Assembly (NCBI RefSeq): GCF_040054535.1
Contig: NC_090797.1
Span: 9,957,001-10,021,000, forward strand
DNA length: 64,000 bases
Direction: 5' to 3'
Source of the DNA: Antennarius striatus
Lineage: Eukaryota > Chordata > Actinopteri > Lophiiformes > Antennariidae
Shown: positions 27,801-41,200 of the stretch, piece after piece
Numbering within the stretch: the stretch's first letter is position 1
Layout: each line of letters starts with the position of its first letter
Made by a program: the position numbers and the translations under genes
Notes under the pieces: model-generated
Told to the model about the DNA's origin: nothing
Database searches by the model: none
What the model saw: the letters and a program-made list of their open reading frames with translations, nothing else

Positions 27801-30800
27801 TCAGAAACTGAACACGTCTATTATTCTGCATCAAACATGGAGCCTCTGTGGGAACTCACTGCCAAGTCAATTGTTGGCCAACTTCCACCCTGAGGGCGAC
27901 GTCCAGCCCGCCAAAGCTTCCTTTCACCAGAAGAAGATGCTAAGCCCCGACAGTGTTTGTCAATTAGCCAACCCCCTGTGGTGAGCCAATAGACATGTGA
28001 TTCATAGTTGATCATCTTACAGAATCAGTTTATTCTCCAACTCCATCCATCCACCATCGAGCCCTCCTCCTCCAAAACCAGGTCACCTGGAGGTGATCGC
28101 AGCCCCAGGTACCCAGACATCATCAGTCAGGAGTTTACTAGATTTGATTACTAAAGGGAACAAGACACTGTTTAGTTATTCTTGGGTTAACTCTTGGGTG
28201 AGTCTAAAACTAATATTTGCATGTTCTTCCTAAGATCCTGAAGTTTTTTATTGGATAAAAACTTCATTCATTCATTTGCTGAACTTTATGTGGAATTCTG
28301 ACAGTAGTTGACTCACTGTTTACCCCTTCAAGACACTTTCATGACAAATCCTGATTTAGATTCACAAAAACCTAATAATCCACCACAAAATAATTGACAT
28401 TTGTCCCTGCTCCAACCACAACACCACATACTTTAAAGCAAATGGCCCCACTAGTTCAAACTGATGGCATGCCTTGTTAATATTGAGGTAGCAATTACTG
28501 TCAAAGTAGAGTAAAGATAATTCTACCATCTCTGACAACTTACAGTATGTTTACACACAGCATGCAGACAGACTTAAAGTCATTTTGAGATATTTTCTTT
28601 TATGTCACAATTTACTATTTAACTTGATGAGTAAAAAGCAGTTCATTATTTAATTTATCCACAGCCTTTAGACCTCATCTTGACAAACTATTCCACTCAT
28701 CACAAACGTAACACGCGATCAAGATCACACACGCTGGTTTGTTGGAGAGAAGATAATTCCTGACATCTGAAATTAAACTTTCTCTCTACTTTTCTGGCTT
28801 GCTGTTACTTTTCCAATTCCTTCTCACCTGTCATAGGGCGTTCATTTGGTGGGGAGGGGGTAAATTATGACTTCAACTCAACCTGCAGGCACATGCACTG
28901 ACATCAAGCAGCTATTCATTCAACCCCACAGAGACTCATTTTAATAGCGCCCTGAATTACTATTGCGGCACTTCCAGTCAATCAATCATAAACATGGAAT
29001 ATTTTCCAAAAAAAGATTAAGGTTTTGAGGTTGTGTTGTGACTTGTGTCGATGCCTTCGAGAGAGACGGGGAAGAAGTGGAGGAGGACTGCAATAAGATG
29101 AAGCATAATTATGATCTGCTGGAACTGTGTGTGTTATATATACAGGGCAATTTGTTCAAAGTTATGCATCTATTTGCACATGCGCACACACACACACGCA
29201 CGCACGCACGCATGCTTAAAGCAGCTCTCAGTCTTGTTCCATTATGATGATGATTGTTGGTTTTGTTTGCAGGTGGAGTCATTCCTGTGGCAGAGGTTGG
29301 AATTCAGACAATATTAAAATGTGATTTGTAGCAAGAAACAAGTGTCAGTGCAATAATATGTGTTATATTATTGATCCTTATTGATAGTACATGACCAGGT
29401 GCGCTTAAACTACACAGGATGATTGAACTATGTGTCTGTATGGAGTCTTCTGTAACCCACACTGTGACAAAGCTGTGAAACTATTACACTTTCAGCCTTT
29501 GTTCATTGTACATATGGTAATTACATCCTTTTCATAGGTGTTTTTTGTGGCTGCTGTGACCCCAGTCTGAGGTAAAGAAATCTTACAGATTATTCAACAA
29601 GAAAAACAAGCATGACTAACAGCAATACTAGAAAGTCTGAATGCCAATGAAAGCAAGCGAACATGCATACAATGGGGATGCTACCACCGGAAATTTAGCA
29701 GGTAATCATATTTATTAATGCAGCTAGGTCTGTGGCTTTATGAACTTACAGTAAGTTTAGAACAAAACAAAAACAAGATCGACAATGAAGTTGATCCGAT
29801 GACATTTACTGTAAAAATATGGAATCTCATTTAAAAAAAAAAAGTAACCAGCAGGCAATAATCCACTGCCATAAATAACATGCTAACATGCTAACAGATA
29901 AAATTTTTTTGTAAAAAGTAGAGATTCCGCTTGTTATCTGAGACAGAGGGGCTTTGAAGGAAAAAAAGAGCACAAATATTTCATTAAATCACAGTTTGGT
30001 ACTTATTCAGATGGTGAGGTATTTAACTAACGAGAGGGATCATGATGTTAATCACTGGAGATGTAGGGATTATAGATTTCATAGAGAGCATAAGACAATA
30101 TATATCATGTAGAGGATAATAAGTATAAGTCCCAATCACACAATAGCAGAGGTATTCCAGTGCATGCTGCTGTCATCACTGCAGTAATAACAGGCCCCTC
30201 CACTTCATCAGCCCTGCAGCTCTCTGGACCCCAGTGACTGATAAGAGCTGCTACAGACAGCAGCTACAGATGGCAATACAACACTGGCTATTTATGTACA
30301 AACGTGAACGTGTGTGTGGCAAAGGATGATCGCTCCACCTGTGCACCAGGTTGCCCTGAAGCCAAACCACAGCTTCTAACCGCAACTTTCCTCTCTCATT
30401 TTGTGAATGCTTGACAAGATTAACAGGCCTCGACCCATATCAATGTCCTCAGCACATGCCATTTTGATGAGAGACCTCAGTAATGTAAAAATGTACATTT
30501 CACAGGCATGAGACAGCAACAGCCATTCAGCTCAACCCTTACATTAATGTTCTCTGATGAACAGATTGATCTGCAAATCCATTCTGATCCATCAATTAGA
30601 GATAGTAAATTATTTCCTGTAAAAAGAAAAAAAACAATTTTTTGACTATGGTTATGTGCTTTCTTTATTAAAGGAGTTCAAATTTAAACAGAATGAAATA
30701 CATTACTATCTTCATTTTACAAACATAAAATCAACTAGATATAATGTTTTGATGTTGTTTTGATGTTGCACATATTTTTTTAGACAGAGCCCTCTGATAG

Positions 30801-33800
30801 CGGTCATAAGGTTAAGCTTGCCACCTCCTGACTGCACGTTAATATGTAATGGCCAGACATTTGGATAATAATTGTATTTATCTAGAGAGACCAAAATAAG
30901 CATGCTGCTCCTTAAATACATTACAAATAATTCATAAAATCACTGTTATAGGTGTTCAGCTGAAGACAACTAACTGAAGAGACAAAGAGACATAATCATG
31001 TCAACAGTCATGTGAACAAGAATAACACACACACGTTTCTTTCTCTGTACCCTGATGTTAAAGAGTCAAACAGAGAAGCGATTTTTAAAACTTTACTCAG
31101 AATTTGTCCTTTTGAAATGAACCAATCCTGAAATTGGAAAGAGGTGGGAAACTATTCTCCACCAGTGGAGCAACATGTGTGTCTAGGTGTGTGTATGTTG
31201 TGATGGACGGCTTTACCAGCAGTATTCCAAGCATGGAACGCCAGCTGTCGGCCAGAACCTCAGTCAGGAACCTGTTAGCACCAGACTCTGGAGCTGACCC
31301 AACTCATTCCTCACATCACACACATGGTTAAACTTGGAGGGTCTTCTCTGGGGCCCTATATCACAACTTTACCCCTTCTGTCTGTAATCCACATGAGGTA
31401 TCAGATGTACGTGAGGAGTAAAAACCACTCCCAGCAGTGATCATTGAATACCTGAATACCCAAACTCATGCAAACATGTGTCCTTGACCACAGGGTGCGA
31501 TCCATGTTGCATGCACACGCCTTGTTTTGACAGCATGACACCCCATGCTCACAATGCTCCCCAGAAATGCAGAATTTCTGATCCAACAAAACCATCAGCA
31601 CCAAGATGTCATATTACAAAGTCAAAGACAAGACTAGAAGACCGGAAAACAAGCTTTAAGTGCTGTAAATGTAATTTCTGTATTTACAACATATAACTGT
31701 CTATTAACAAGTCTATTAACATACAATCCTGTATTTACAACATATATACTGTATATATATTTTTAGATACAAGTTCCCAATTTTTAATCACGATTAATCC
31801 AATAAGGACTTAAAAGGATAAATCAAAAGAACCCCTGTCATAAAATGATTCTATTTAAAGTGCATTGCATCATGAAACTGCCCTGAGTCCATTAAAACCT
31901 GCGTGACTCTTGACACGATGAGACAATCACTTTTCACATGCAACACAAAGACAGTGGATGGCAAAGCCTGGATGCAAAAAGGCAATCAACATCTAAAGTC
32001 ACAGATCCCCACTTTGACATGTTAAATCTTTTCCTCTCCTGTGTTAAAGGAGCTTATATTAACTTAAGGGTACTGTATTCTTCTCAAGAAGGAGAGGTAG
32101 GGTTGTGCAAAGGAAGATAAAATGTAAATGAAGGCTCAAATCCTGACTGTCAGCTCTAGGAACTTGTTTGTTTGACTCCTCGGAGGCGTGGTCACCTCAG
32201 ACGTAAATGTGAATTCTCTGACTGAGGATCACACACACTGTATTAGTGAGAGAAGGGGGAAAAAAGCTCCATTCACTCAGGTATACATTCTGATTTGCAA
32301 ATCACCATTTATGTCAATTAACTATATTTCTGGAAAAAAAAATTAACATGTTAAGAAATGTAAAGATTTGCGCTAACAGTCAAAAATGACAATAATGGGG
32401 ATTTTATTTATAATTTTCTTACTTTTTATTCATGCAAACGTCCACTGGGGATGCATGTATTTATTTAAACGTTCTGAAATACCCGTGAAACCTCTACAGA
32501 GGCCAAAGGAACTGGATGGAAATGGTTTGCAGGCTTCCTGCTTTCCCTTTGGCTCACTGTTAACACAATTGAGTTTTGGGGTTCTCTTACTTGTAAAGGT
32601 GAGCAGTAGGTTATTATACAAACGCTTCCTGACTTCAACATGTCAAGAGAAATATGCAGACTCGATGAAGATTGACATGATTTTGAGAGCTAGTGAATGA
32701 TGAGAAACTTGATAGACTTAATAAAAGGCTAATTCTATTGACTCACTTTAACTTTAAAATTTGCTTTAAGAAGCTTTGTTTTGCTGTAACATCATTATAA
32801 CAGCTTCCTGACTTGACGCAACATCTCACAGTATCAGCAACATTAACAAATTTGCCACCATTGGCAAAGTTGTAACTCCTTCTGGTAAATTCATAAAGCA
32901 CCTCAAGTGAACAATATAATAGCAATGTTACTTATTCTACATCTGACAAGGGACTCATGTGTCCTTCCATGTTTGCTGAGAAAAGGTAGCATTTTCTCCA
33001 ACTGAGAAGCAAAAACAGAGTGACAGTGATGACGACCCTGCAGCCAGTGGAGGTTTACTCAGATAACACCAGCGTTTAAAGACACTGAGTCGTCCACTTT
33101 GTCTCTGTGACCTCCTGAGGGCTGAAGGTGATCCGACTAAATTCAGAGGTCTTGACCCCTAAACCGTCTCTGCCTTGCGGGTTCATTTTTCAGATTGAGA
33201 GAAAGCAGACAATCATAAGGAGTCAGGTCAGCTAATAGCTGCAGCTCTTCCTTTAAAGAGGTTAATGTTGTACAAATATGATTTTCTCCTGTGTCAGCAA
33301 AATGATGCAGCATCTTTAGGCCTCTATAAAGTGTGAATTGATCCTGGATCTGATTTGTAACTGCACTAACACTACATTACTTTTTTATAATGACTTCTGC
33401 CTCTCTTGTTGCGCCCAGTGGCAGCAGCAAGCATCGGCATTAAAGCAGAGTCAAGAGTCTATTAAGAGATAATGGCTACATTAAACCAACGTGTATCATA
33501 CAGAGTGTGGGGTGCATGCCCAACAGCCTGTAAGTGTGTGTTGCTATCAATATCTATCATCAATATCAGATTCAAGCTGGAAAATGGTCTTGAATAACAC
33601 AGTCATGGCATTAGACAAAATTCTAATTTGCTTCTATGTTGACTGAGATCTCCAACAGGACTGGTTCAAGGAGGAAGGTCAGGAGGTAAAACTGGGTTCA
33701 CTAAAGTCACAGACTTTCATTAAAACAGATTAGGTGCATCTTTAAGTCTATTTTTAAGTTTCTACTACCAGACAGAAAATGAACTTCTCACGCTTTTACC

Positions 33801-36800
33801 ACATCTCTTAAAACAGCTCCTCACTGTAATCCAGGATGTAATGTGATAAGCAGCCGCTGAGGCTGGACAGCAGCACGTATGTCATTTTGGATCATCACAT
33901 GGGATGAACAGACAGAGAGGTTTTGTGGCTAAACAACTTAAAATGGATAAAGATATCCAGATATAGAGAGTCACATTCACATTCCCTGAGTGCTACTGGA
34001 AAATGACTGAAAGTTGTTTTTTAATTATGTGAGATAAACAGAAAGATATAAGCAAATATATAGTAAATATACCAGCATTGATGTGTATTTATGAGTCATA
34101 GTCCTCATAAAACACAAGTATTAAAAAATACATACATTAATATTCACTTCAAATGTTGTTATAGCTTCTTACTACTATATTATATCATATTGTACTCAGC
34201 TTACTTTACATGTACTGCTTGTAGAGAACAATTGTTATTGTAATTTGCAGGCAGATTTGTGATGACGTCCATTACACAACACACTTCAGAACAACACCAC
34301 AGGTGATAGAAAACACAGACTGACACAGACAAGATCCTCTGTAGATCAGAAATTGACAGAAGTAAAACAAAATATGACTAAAAGAGAATTAAAAACTGCT
34401 AAAACAGAGTAAAAATTAAATGTACTAATAAAACTAAAAATGTAAATGTAAAATAATGACTGCTTGAATAAAAAAGTGAAAAGCAATACAGATAAATAAA
34501 TGTTGCCTCAAGCAGTAGTTGTTGTATGGGATGTAATCTGAATTTGTATCTAAATGATAGCTGCTGGAACAAAGTTTGGACCACATTATTTTGCACCTAA
34601 AAAAAGAAAAAAGCAGAAAATCCCAGTGCAAGAGGTTTGATTCATCATATAAAGTGGAGCCTCTGCAAATGTCTGTCAGACTAGCAGGATAAAATAAGAT
34701 CATCATGATTTTCTCTGAAAATGGGTTCCTCACACAGAACAAACGCTAGTGTCCGTTTTTACACACAGCTTCATATTCTGTCACAGAACTATTTAGTCAA
34801 TGTCCTGAATTATAATTGAGACTGGACAAATATCACTGACTTGTGTGTGTTTAAATATTAAAATAAAAAATATACAATTCTTTCTATGAATTTAGACACT
34901 ACTATCATTAAAGCCAACAGGTATTCAAATTACCAAGAGACAACAACTGATGTTCTGCATGAGCAAAAAATCTGAAATGGAAGGAATTTTTTAAAAATTA
35001 TATACTTAACATGCGATATTAAAAGTCTTGCAGAATCTTCTGTAAATGTGACAACAACAACGGCTTCGCTGGAAACTTGAGAGTGTGTCGCTCAGCGTCA
35101 AAGCTGTTCCTGAAGGATAAACGAGCTTCGACTTTGATATGCATGTAACTGAAGACATTTTAGGAGGGGTGAGGCCGTTTTTGTTTTCTCTATAAAAGGT
35201 GGAAGAGATCTTTGTGTGAAACTTGGCCTTGATACTCCAGGGGAAGAAGTTCGACTGCAGCGAAGTCCAATGTCGTTGTGATCGTGTGTGAGACGGGGAC
35301 AACTGTACCCATGCGTATGAGAGAAAATACTCGTGTTAGATCATAGACGTGTTTTTGAGACTACATGCGTAAGTCATCCCCATCCAAAATGTAACAGGAG
35401 GATGTTTCAGTTTCAAAGAAGTGTCTTGACATCCTATCAAAAGGAGGAGCAAACCTAATATACACCTTGGAGCTCCCTCTGTCCGCATCCACACATCAGT
35501 CTAAAAGACAAGGAGGCCTGGAGGGTCGGTGCGGACGCACAAAGCTTCAATCCTCACAACCTCATGTCTTCCTTTCAAATATTTACTGAGTCCTAAGCCG
35601 CTCCGCCTGTAGGAACCCAGTGTGACCCACGATATGCGTACACTTTGCCTGCCAGCACTGTGATATTCAGTGCACATAATGTGTGTTAATGCACATGGAA
35701 CATGCACTGCGTGCACTAGTGTCATCATCGAGACCCGACAAAAGAGAGGTGCTGTCAGGAGGTGGTAAGGTGACACCCACGATGACAGGAGCTGTCTGTG
35801 ACGGAGACATTAGGAGGGAAAAGGTTGGTATGCATGCTCCCAAAACCAGCTTTTATTGACAGCAAACAAGAAGTGCCCTTGAGCAAGGCATTATTCAAAC
35901 TTTCTATGCTTGATCTCCTGCAGGGAAAAAAAAAAAATTGACTTGAAAAGAGTTCAGAGGTCATTGCAAAAAATTCAGTGTATACACTGATATGTGTGAT
36001 ATATATGATACAGATCTATATGTGAGGTGGTTTACACACTGAATCAACTCCATTCTAACTAATGCAAACCTAAAATGTTTGCTAATGTTTGTTGGAATGT
36101 ATGACATTTTGTCAATTTTTATGTTGTGTGCTGTCATGCTAAAATTAATTTTTAAGCCAAACTAAGGCGAACGAAAACAGTTTTGGTTTTGTAGCTAATT
36201 CATAAAGTAAAGCATTGAACAAATTTAAACTTTGATCCGATGATTAAAAGATCAACAAAGTCCTTCGGTTTTAAATTATTGCCACCCTCAAAATCTGAAT
36301 AGCGCAGCGTAATTTATCTGATGAGGACAGTCCTCAGGTAACAACACTATCCTGTGTACCGTATAATTAAAGACTTTGAAATTAAGCTGCTAGGTAGCAA
36401 CGCCACCAGCCACTTCTATAATACATCCTAGAAGGGAAGGAAAGGTAGGAAGCTACGCACAAACGTGACTTAATCGAAAAGATAACAGTTCAGAAAGTCA
36501 AGTGCTGCCTGACAGACAGCAAGACACAAAGGGACAACAATGTGAGAGCTAAGCATGCATCAACAGGTTCCCACACACACAGACTACTAATGACCAAGAT
36601 TATACCTGTCAACAGCTTTTTCTCCGGCTGACGGGAAATTACTAAAACTGACACCTCTGTGAACACAATCACCCATTAAAGTGTTTCTGGGGAGGCCAGA
36701 ATCAACAATCAGAGGCTCGAGTCCAAAGCATGACGCTTGAATGAAGGCAAATTATGGGTTGCTGTTAGTTTGAAGGAATGATTTCACCGAACTGAAAACG

Positions 36801-38183
36801 TTTCTCCGCCGTATGTCACGTTAATGCTTATTTCCATGTTGATCAGATTTAGGGGGTCTAAATGGAGAGGCCTCTGCAGCGTGTGGAACAGGTATTGCTC
36901 TGTTTGTGTGAGTGAACTGAATCCATTTAAGCCGTTTGACATTTCATGCCTTCTTGGTGACAACGTCAAGTCTAAACGCTTTACATGAAGAACAGTCACT
37001 CAGGGAACGAAGCCTGGTACTTAGTTACAGAATGTTACGGAAGTAATGCCACATTAAAAGTGACAGATTTCAGGCTTTTAGTGAAGGTTTCCTTCAATAC
37101 CTTAGATTCACAGAAAAAGAAAATCTAATTCTAAAGTTAAAAATGTCTCATTCCGTTTCAGAGGGATTACTTGTAATCCAGTCTTTGATATTCCTAGTGT
37201 GTGCATTTAAAACCTTAAATAGGTCCTTGTGCAGGTTTCTCATCATTGAACAGACTCTGAGGATTAATGACACTTGTTTTGATGAACTGCTCTTTAGTTA
37301 AAGATCAATAATTTAACTAACACGTTCATGAAGTAAGCAGTGAAAACAGATTTTGAAGCTAAGGTTTAGAATCACCTTTGTGTGTTGTGTAATCTGACAG
37401 TTTGTAATAAGAGACACATAAGTGTAGTTCCCATGTAAAAACCTAACTGGGTAGAGTACAGTGGTTAATATAATCGACCTCATGGCATCAGGCCACCCAG
37501 CCTACACATAAGTGTTTGAATGCTCAGATCTTTATTTGTAAGTGTTGCTGTGGCGACGAGTAAACAGAGTCAGTCATGACTGTTCCTGACTCGACCACAG
37601 AGGAGCCAGGTGAATAAGAACGAATCATTATCAATTAGTAGTTTAATGGATAATCCTATCAAAATAAAATTTTAAGGAAATGCTTTAAAAATTAATCAAT
37701 TAATCAATCATGTAAGTCTGTTTTTTAATAAGCTTGTTCTATGTCTCTGATGTAAGGACTTCTGCTTTTCTTTGTCACTTTTAACAGCAAAATATGAGTC
37801 GATGTGTTTTTAACTTTTGATTGTACAAAATATATAATACCTGTAAATAATTTGAAGTTTTTTATAGACTAAAGATAAATCAGGAAAATAGTTGCAAGGA
37901 TAATCAATGAAAACATGTATGGATGCAGACCTCCTGCTGCGCTGATAAGCAGCTGTCCTGATCTCCACTCCTCTTTTGCCCCCTCCTCTTTTACTGCCTC
38001 ATGTCATTCACTCTGGCCAGAAACTGTAAATACACACCCTAGCCCCCACACACACCCTAGCCACCACCCACTCCCACTTAGCATTCCTATAGCTGGTCAT
38101 AGCACATCTCCATGCACGTAATGTCACACTCTGAGCTGTTGGCAACTCACACTCCTCCTCAGAGAGAGGCAAGGAGATAAAGA

Positions 38184-38273
<90 letters not shown>

Positions 38274-41200
38274 CAAAAGACAATAGATGGCACTGTGCTA
38301 AAATAAGGAGAATGAGATAGGTGTGTCAAGTTACACTCAAATGCAACAACAACACCAACACACAAAATGTTGTGCGTGGATGCTGAAATCACTGCAGCAT
38401 GCAAACAAGAAACCATCCTAGCTAAGTGTGTGCATGTGTGTGTGTGTGTGTGTGTGTGCGTGTGTGTGTGACGGAGAGGTGCGTGGCAAATCAGCAGAAG
38501 ACCTAAACAGGACACACACATAATATAAATGAAAATTGCAATTATTTATACTCATGGATAAATCAGAAAAAAGTGGTGAGATTTCACGTCATAAAGAAAA
38601 ACAAAGACATAAGTCCTCTTCCGTTGCTCCTCTGTCTTATTCAGCAGAGGTGTTTGAAAACAAACAACACCTCTTTGGAATCCCCACAACAAACACACTT
38701 GCATCACAGGAAGAAACCAAACTTTCTAACTCACTTTCAGCCACAGACAGAAACCAGGGAAATAAAATTTCCGGGTAGGAATAAACACCAATTTGAGAAT
38801 TCAACACGAGGACCGAGAGAGTCTGAGGAGGGAAAACTCAGGCGCCAAGGACAGACGGATAAAGTTAAAAACACTTTCTCAGAATTAAGAATCAGAACTT
38901 AATTTTGCATTTTTCCATTCAGTATTTTTCCCGACATGATAAAGGGAATAGAGAAACTCTGATCCGTTAACATCCTTCCTCTCTGTCCTGTAATTGCATG
39001 TCCAGATCAAGCTTAATTGTAATTCCTTCACTGAATGCATAAATGGGGGCATGGGGCGATGAACACTGTTATTACACCAGTGCAGGTTGCCTCTCTGCCT
39101 GCCTCGGGACAAGAGCATCATTTCATCTTAACTTAAACTAGATGGTTTTGCAGACATGATGCAAGAGTATCAAGTAAGTGCTTGATTGCAACTCATTGGA
39201 ATTATTTCAGACGATGCATCCAATAAGCGTGTTGCATTGTGATACAAAAATGATCCGGTCAGGTTTGATTTTGTGCAAAAAAGCTTAACAGAGCAGAGAG
39301 TCAAAAGTAGAAAGTCAGCAGGCAAAATGCTGCACTTCTGAAACACGCCTTGTGGTGGATAGAAGAGAACTACAACATTCCTGGTGGAACCATCACCTCC
39401 AAGGCTAAATACTTGCTGTATTTATTCATAGTTGATGCAAATTTAAATGTTGACAGGTGTAATGGATGAGCCAATGAGCTTAAACTGCTCTGTTCATAAC
39501 ATGCATTACTAAAAGAGAAGCCAACACATGCAAAGACATGATCTGACAACAGAGAAGAACAGATGCTGTCTGCAGACATGCATGCATGCAGATAGAGACA
39601 GTAATAAGTTCCTGCAACCACTTGGGACAGATTTAGCTTCAACAAGCATGTAGCACAGGAGGCCATGCATTCCAGGCACAGACTCAGGCAATAGGTGCAT
39701 TCTTAAGACAACAAAAAAGATGTGAGCTCCACCAATAAGAACAAAGGTGAGAGGAAATAAGAGTGAGATCGAAGGATAGACAGCGGAGGGAGGAATGCCG
39801 GGAGAGGCAAAGTTCAATCCAGGAGTGTGTGATACCTCAGGAATGAATGGGATCTGCTAATGTCACATAATGAGAGGGCAAAGCCAGGGAATGACAGCAT
39901 GTCTCACACTGAAAAAAAGACGAGCTGCTGCAGACAGGAATGAGGAACACAGCTTCCATCCATGATGGTTGCAGTTCCTTTCGACAACTCAGAGGTTTAA
40001 GGACTGAGAACCTTAAAAAAAGACTTGATTCTCAGAAGATCGACTGAAACTTTTCCTATATTCACCTCTTTCTGCCCCGTCTATCAGGCCAAAACGTCAC
40101 ATAGAGAAGTTGGGAGCCATTTCTCACACCAGTGTCTGCTTGAAACCCCGTGTACTGCTTTGATCGCAGAGGTGAGAGGTCACATGTCGTCACAGTCTGC
40201 GCTGCTCCCACACCTGTGCTCACACGAGGAGTCAGATTTCTCTAAATCGGAGCACCTGATGCAAGGTTATATGGGAAAACACCGGAAAGCAGAAAGATGA
40301 CTGTACTTTGACTCACAGGGAGTCATCTGTCTTTCCCAATATGCTCTTAGAATTTTTCTACTTACAAACGATAAAGCATTAGTTATCATATCTGATACTG
40401 ATACCGCTCAAACTACTGCATCACACTGGGATAGAAACTATTCTGTTTAACTCTGGTGAGTGAAAGTAGAGGCAGTGTGTGTTCGAGAAAGTGGGTAGGC
40501 GAGAACAGATATGTTTAAAAGCTAAGCTACGCGACTCTTCCGACAGGATTAAGAGCCAATCCAAAGGCATGGATGCTCAGAGAAAAGCCCCATAGGGGCA
40601 ATAAGAGGGAGAACAGGAAGGAGAGTTGGAGGCAGGCGAGCGCATGGGCACAAGTAGCAGCATGTCGTCTCACTCTCCAAGGAGACGGGAAAAGATCAGA
40701 GTCGGGTTGGAAGAAGACAATTTAGCACCAATCATCTGTAATTGTTTAAATCACAATCTGCTGAAGTATTAGTACATCCCATTGATAAGGTGTAATATGC
40801 TGCGTTTTTTGTTTTTTTTGTCTTATTGTAACTTTGACAACGCATGCTTGTGCAGAATTTCAACCAAAAGTTGGATTTTTAGGAACAAGTTAGATTTCAG
40901 ACAAGATAAATGGCCGAAAAATCAAAAGTGCACACAGGCGTTAAAATCATGCATTCCAATTCAGCACCAGTTCAGGAAGAATGTAATTATATTTATCCTG
41001 GCAGCTATGGCACTTTAAAAACAAACAGGCCAGTGCTGGTAAATCATACTTTGTGACGGTGGGTGTGACTATCGTTTATGGCAATCAACCAGCTGGTTTG
41101 AGAGCTCTATTATGTGACAACCACAGGAACAAATTGGCAAAAAGGTGACTGAAGTGTTTCACAGTGAAACTCAGTAGAGAAAGTGAGGACAAAGGAGCAC

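Noticed and set aside
38008-38521. Ser-Leu and Thr-His repeat frames
   Set aside because: They are translations of the GA and GT tracts.
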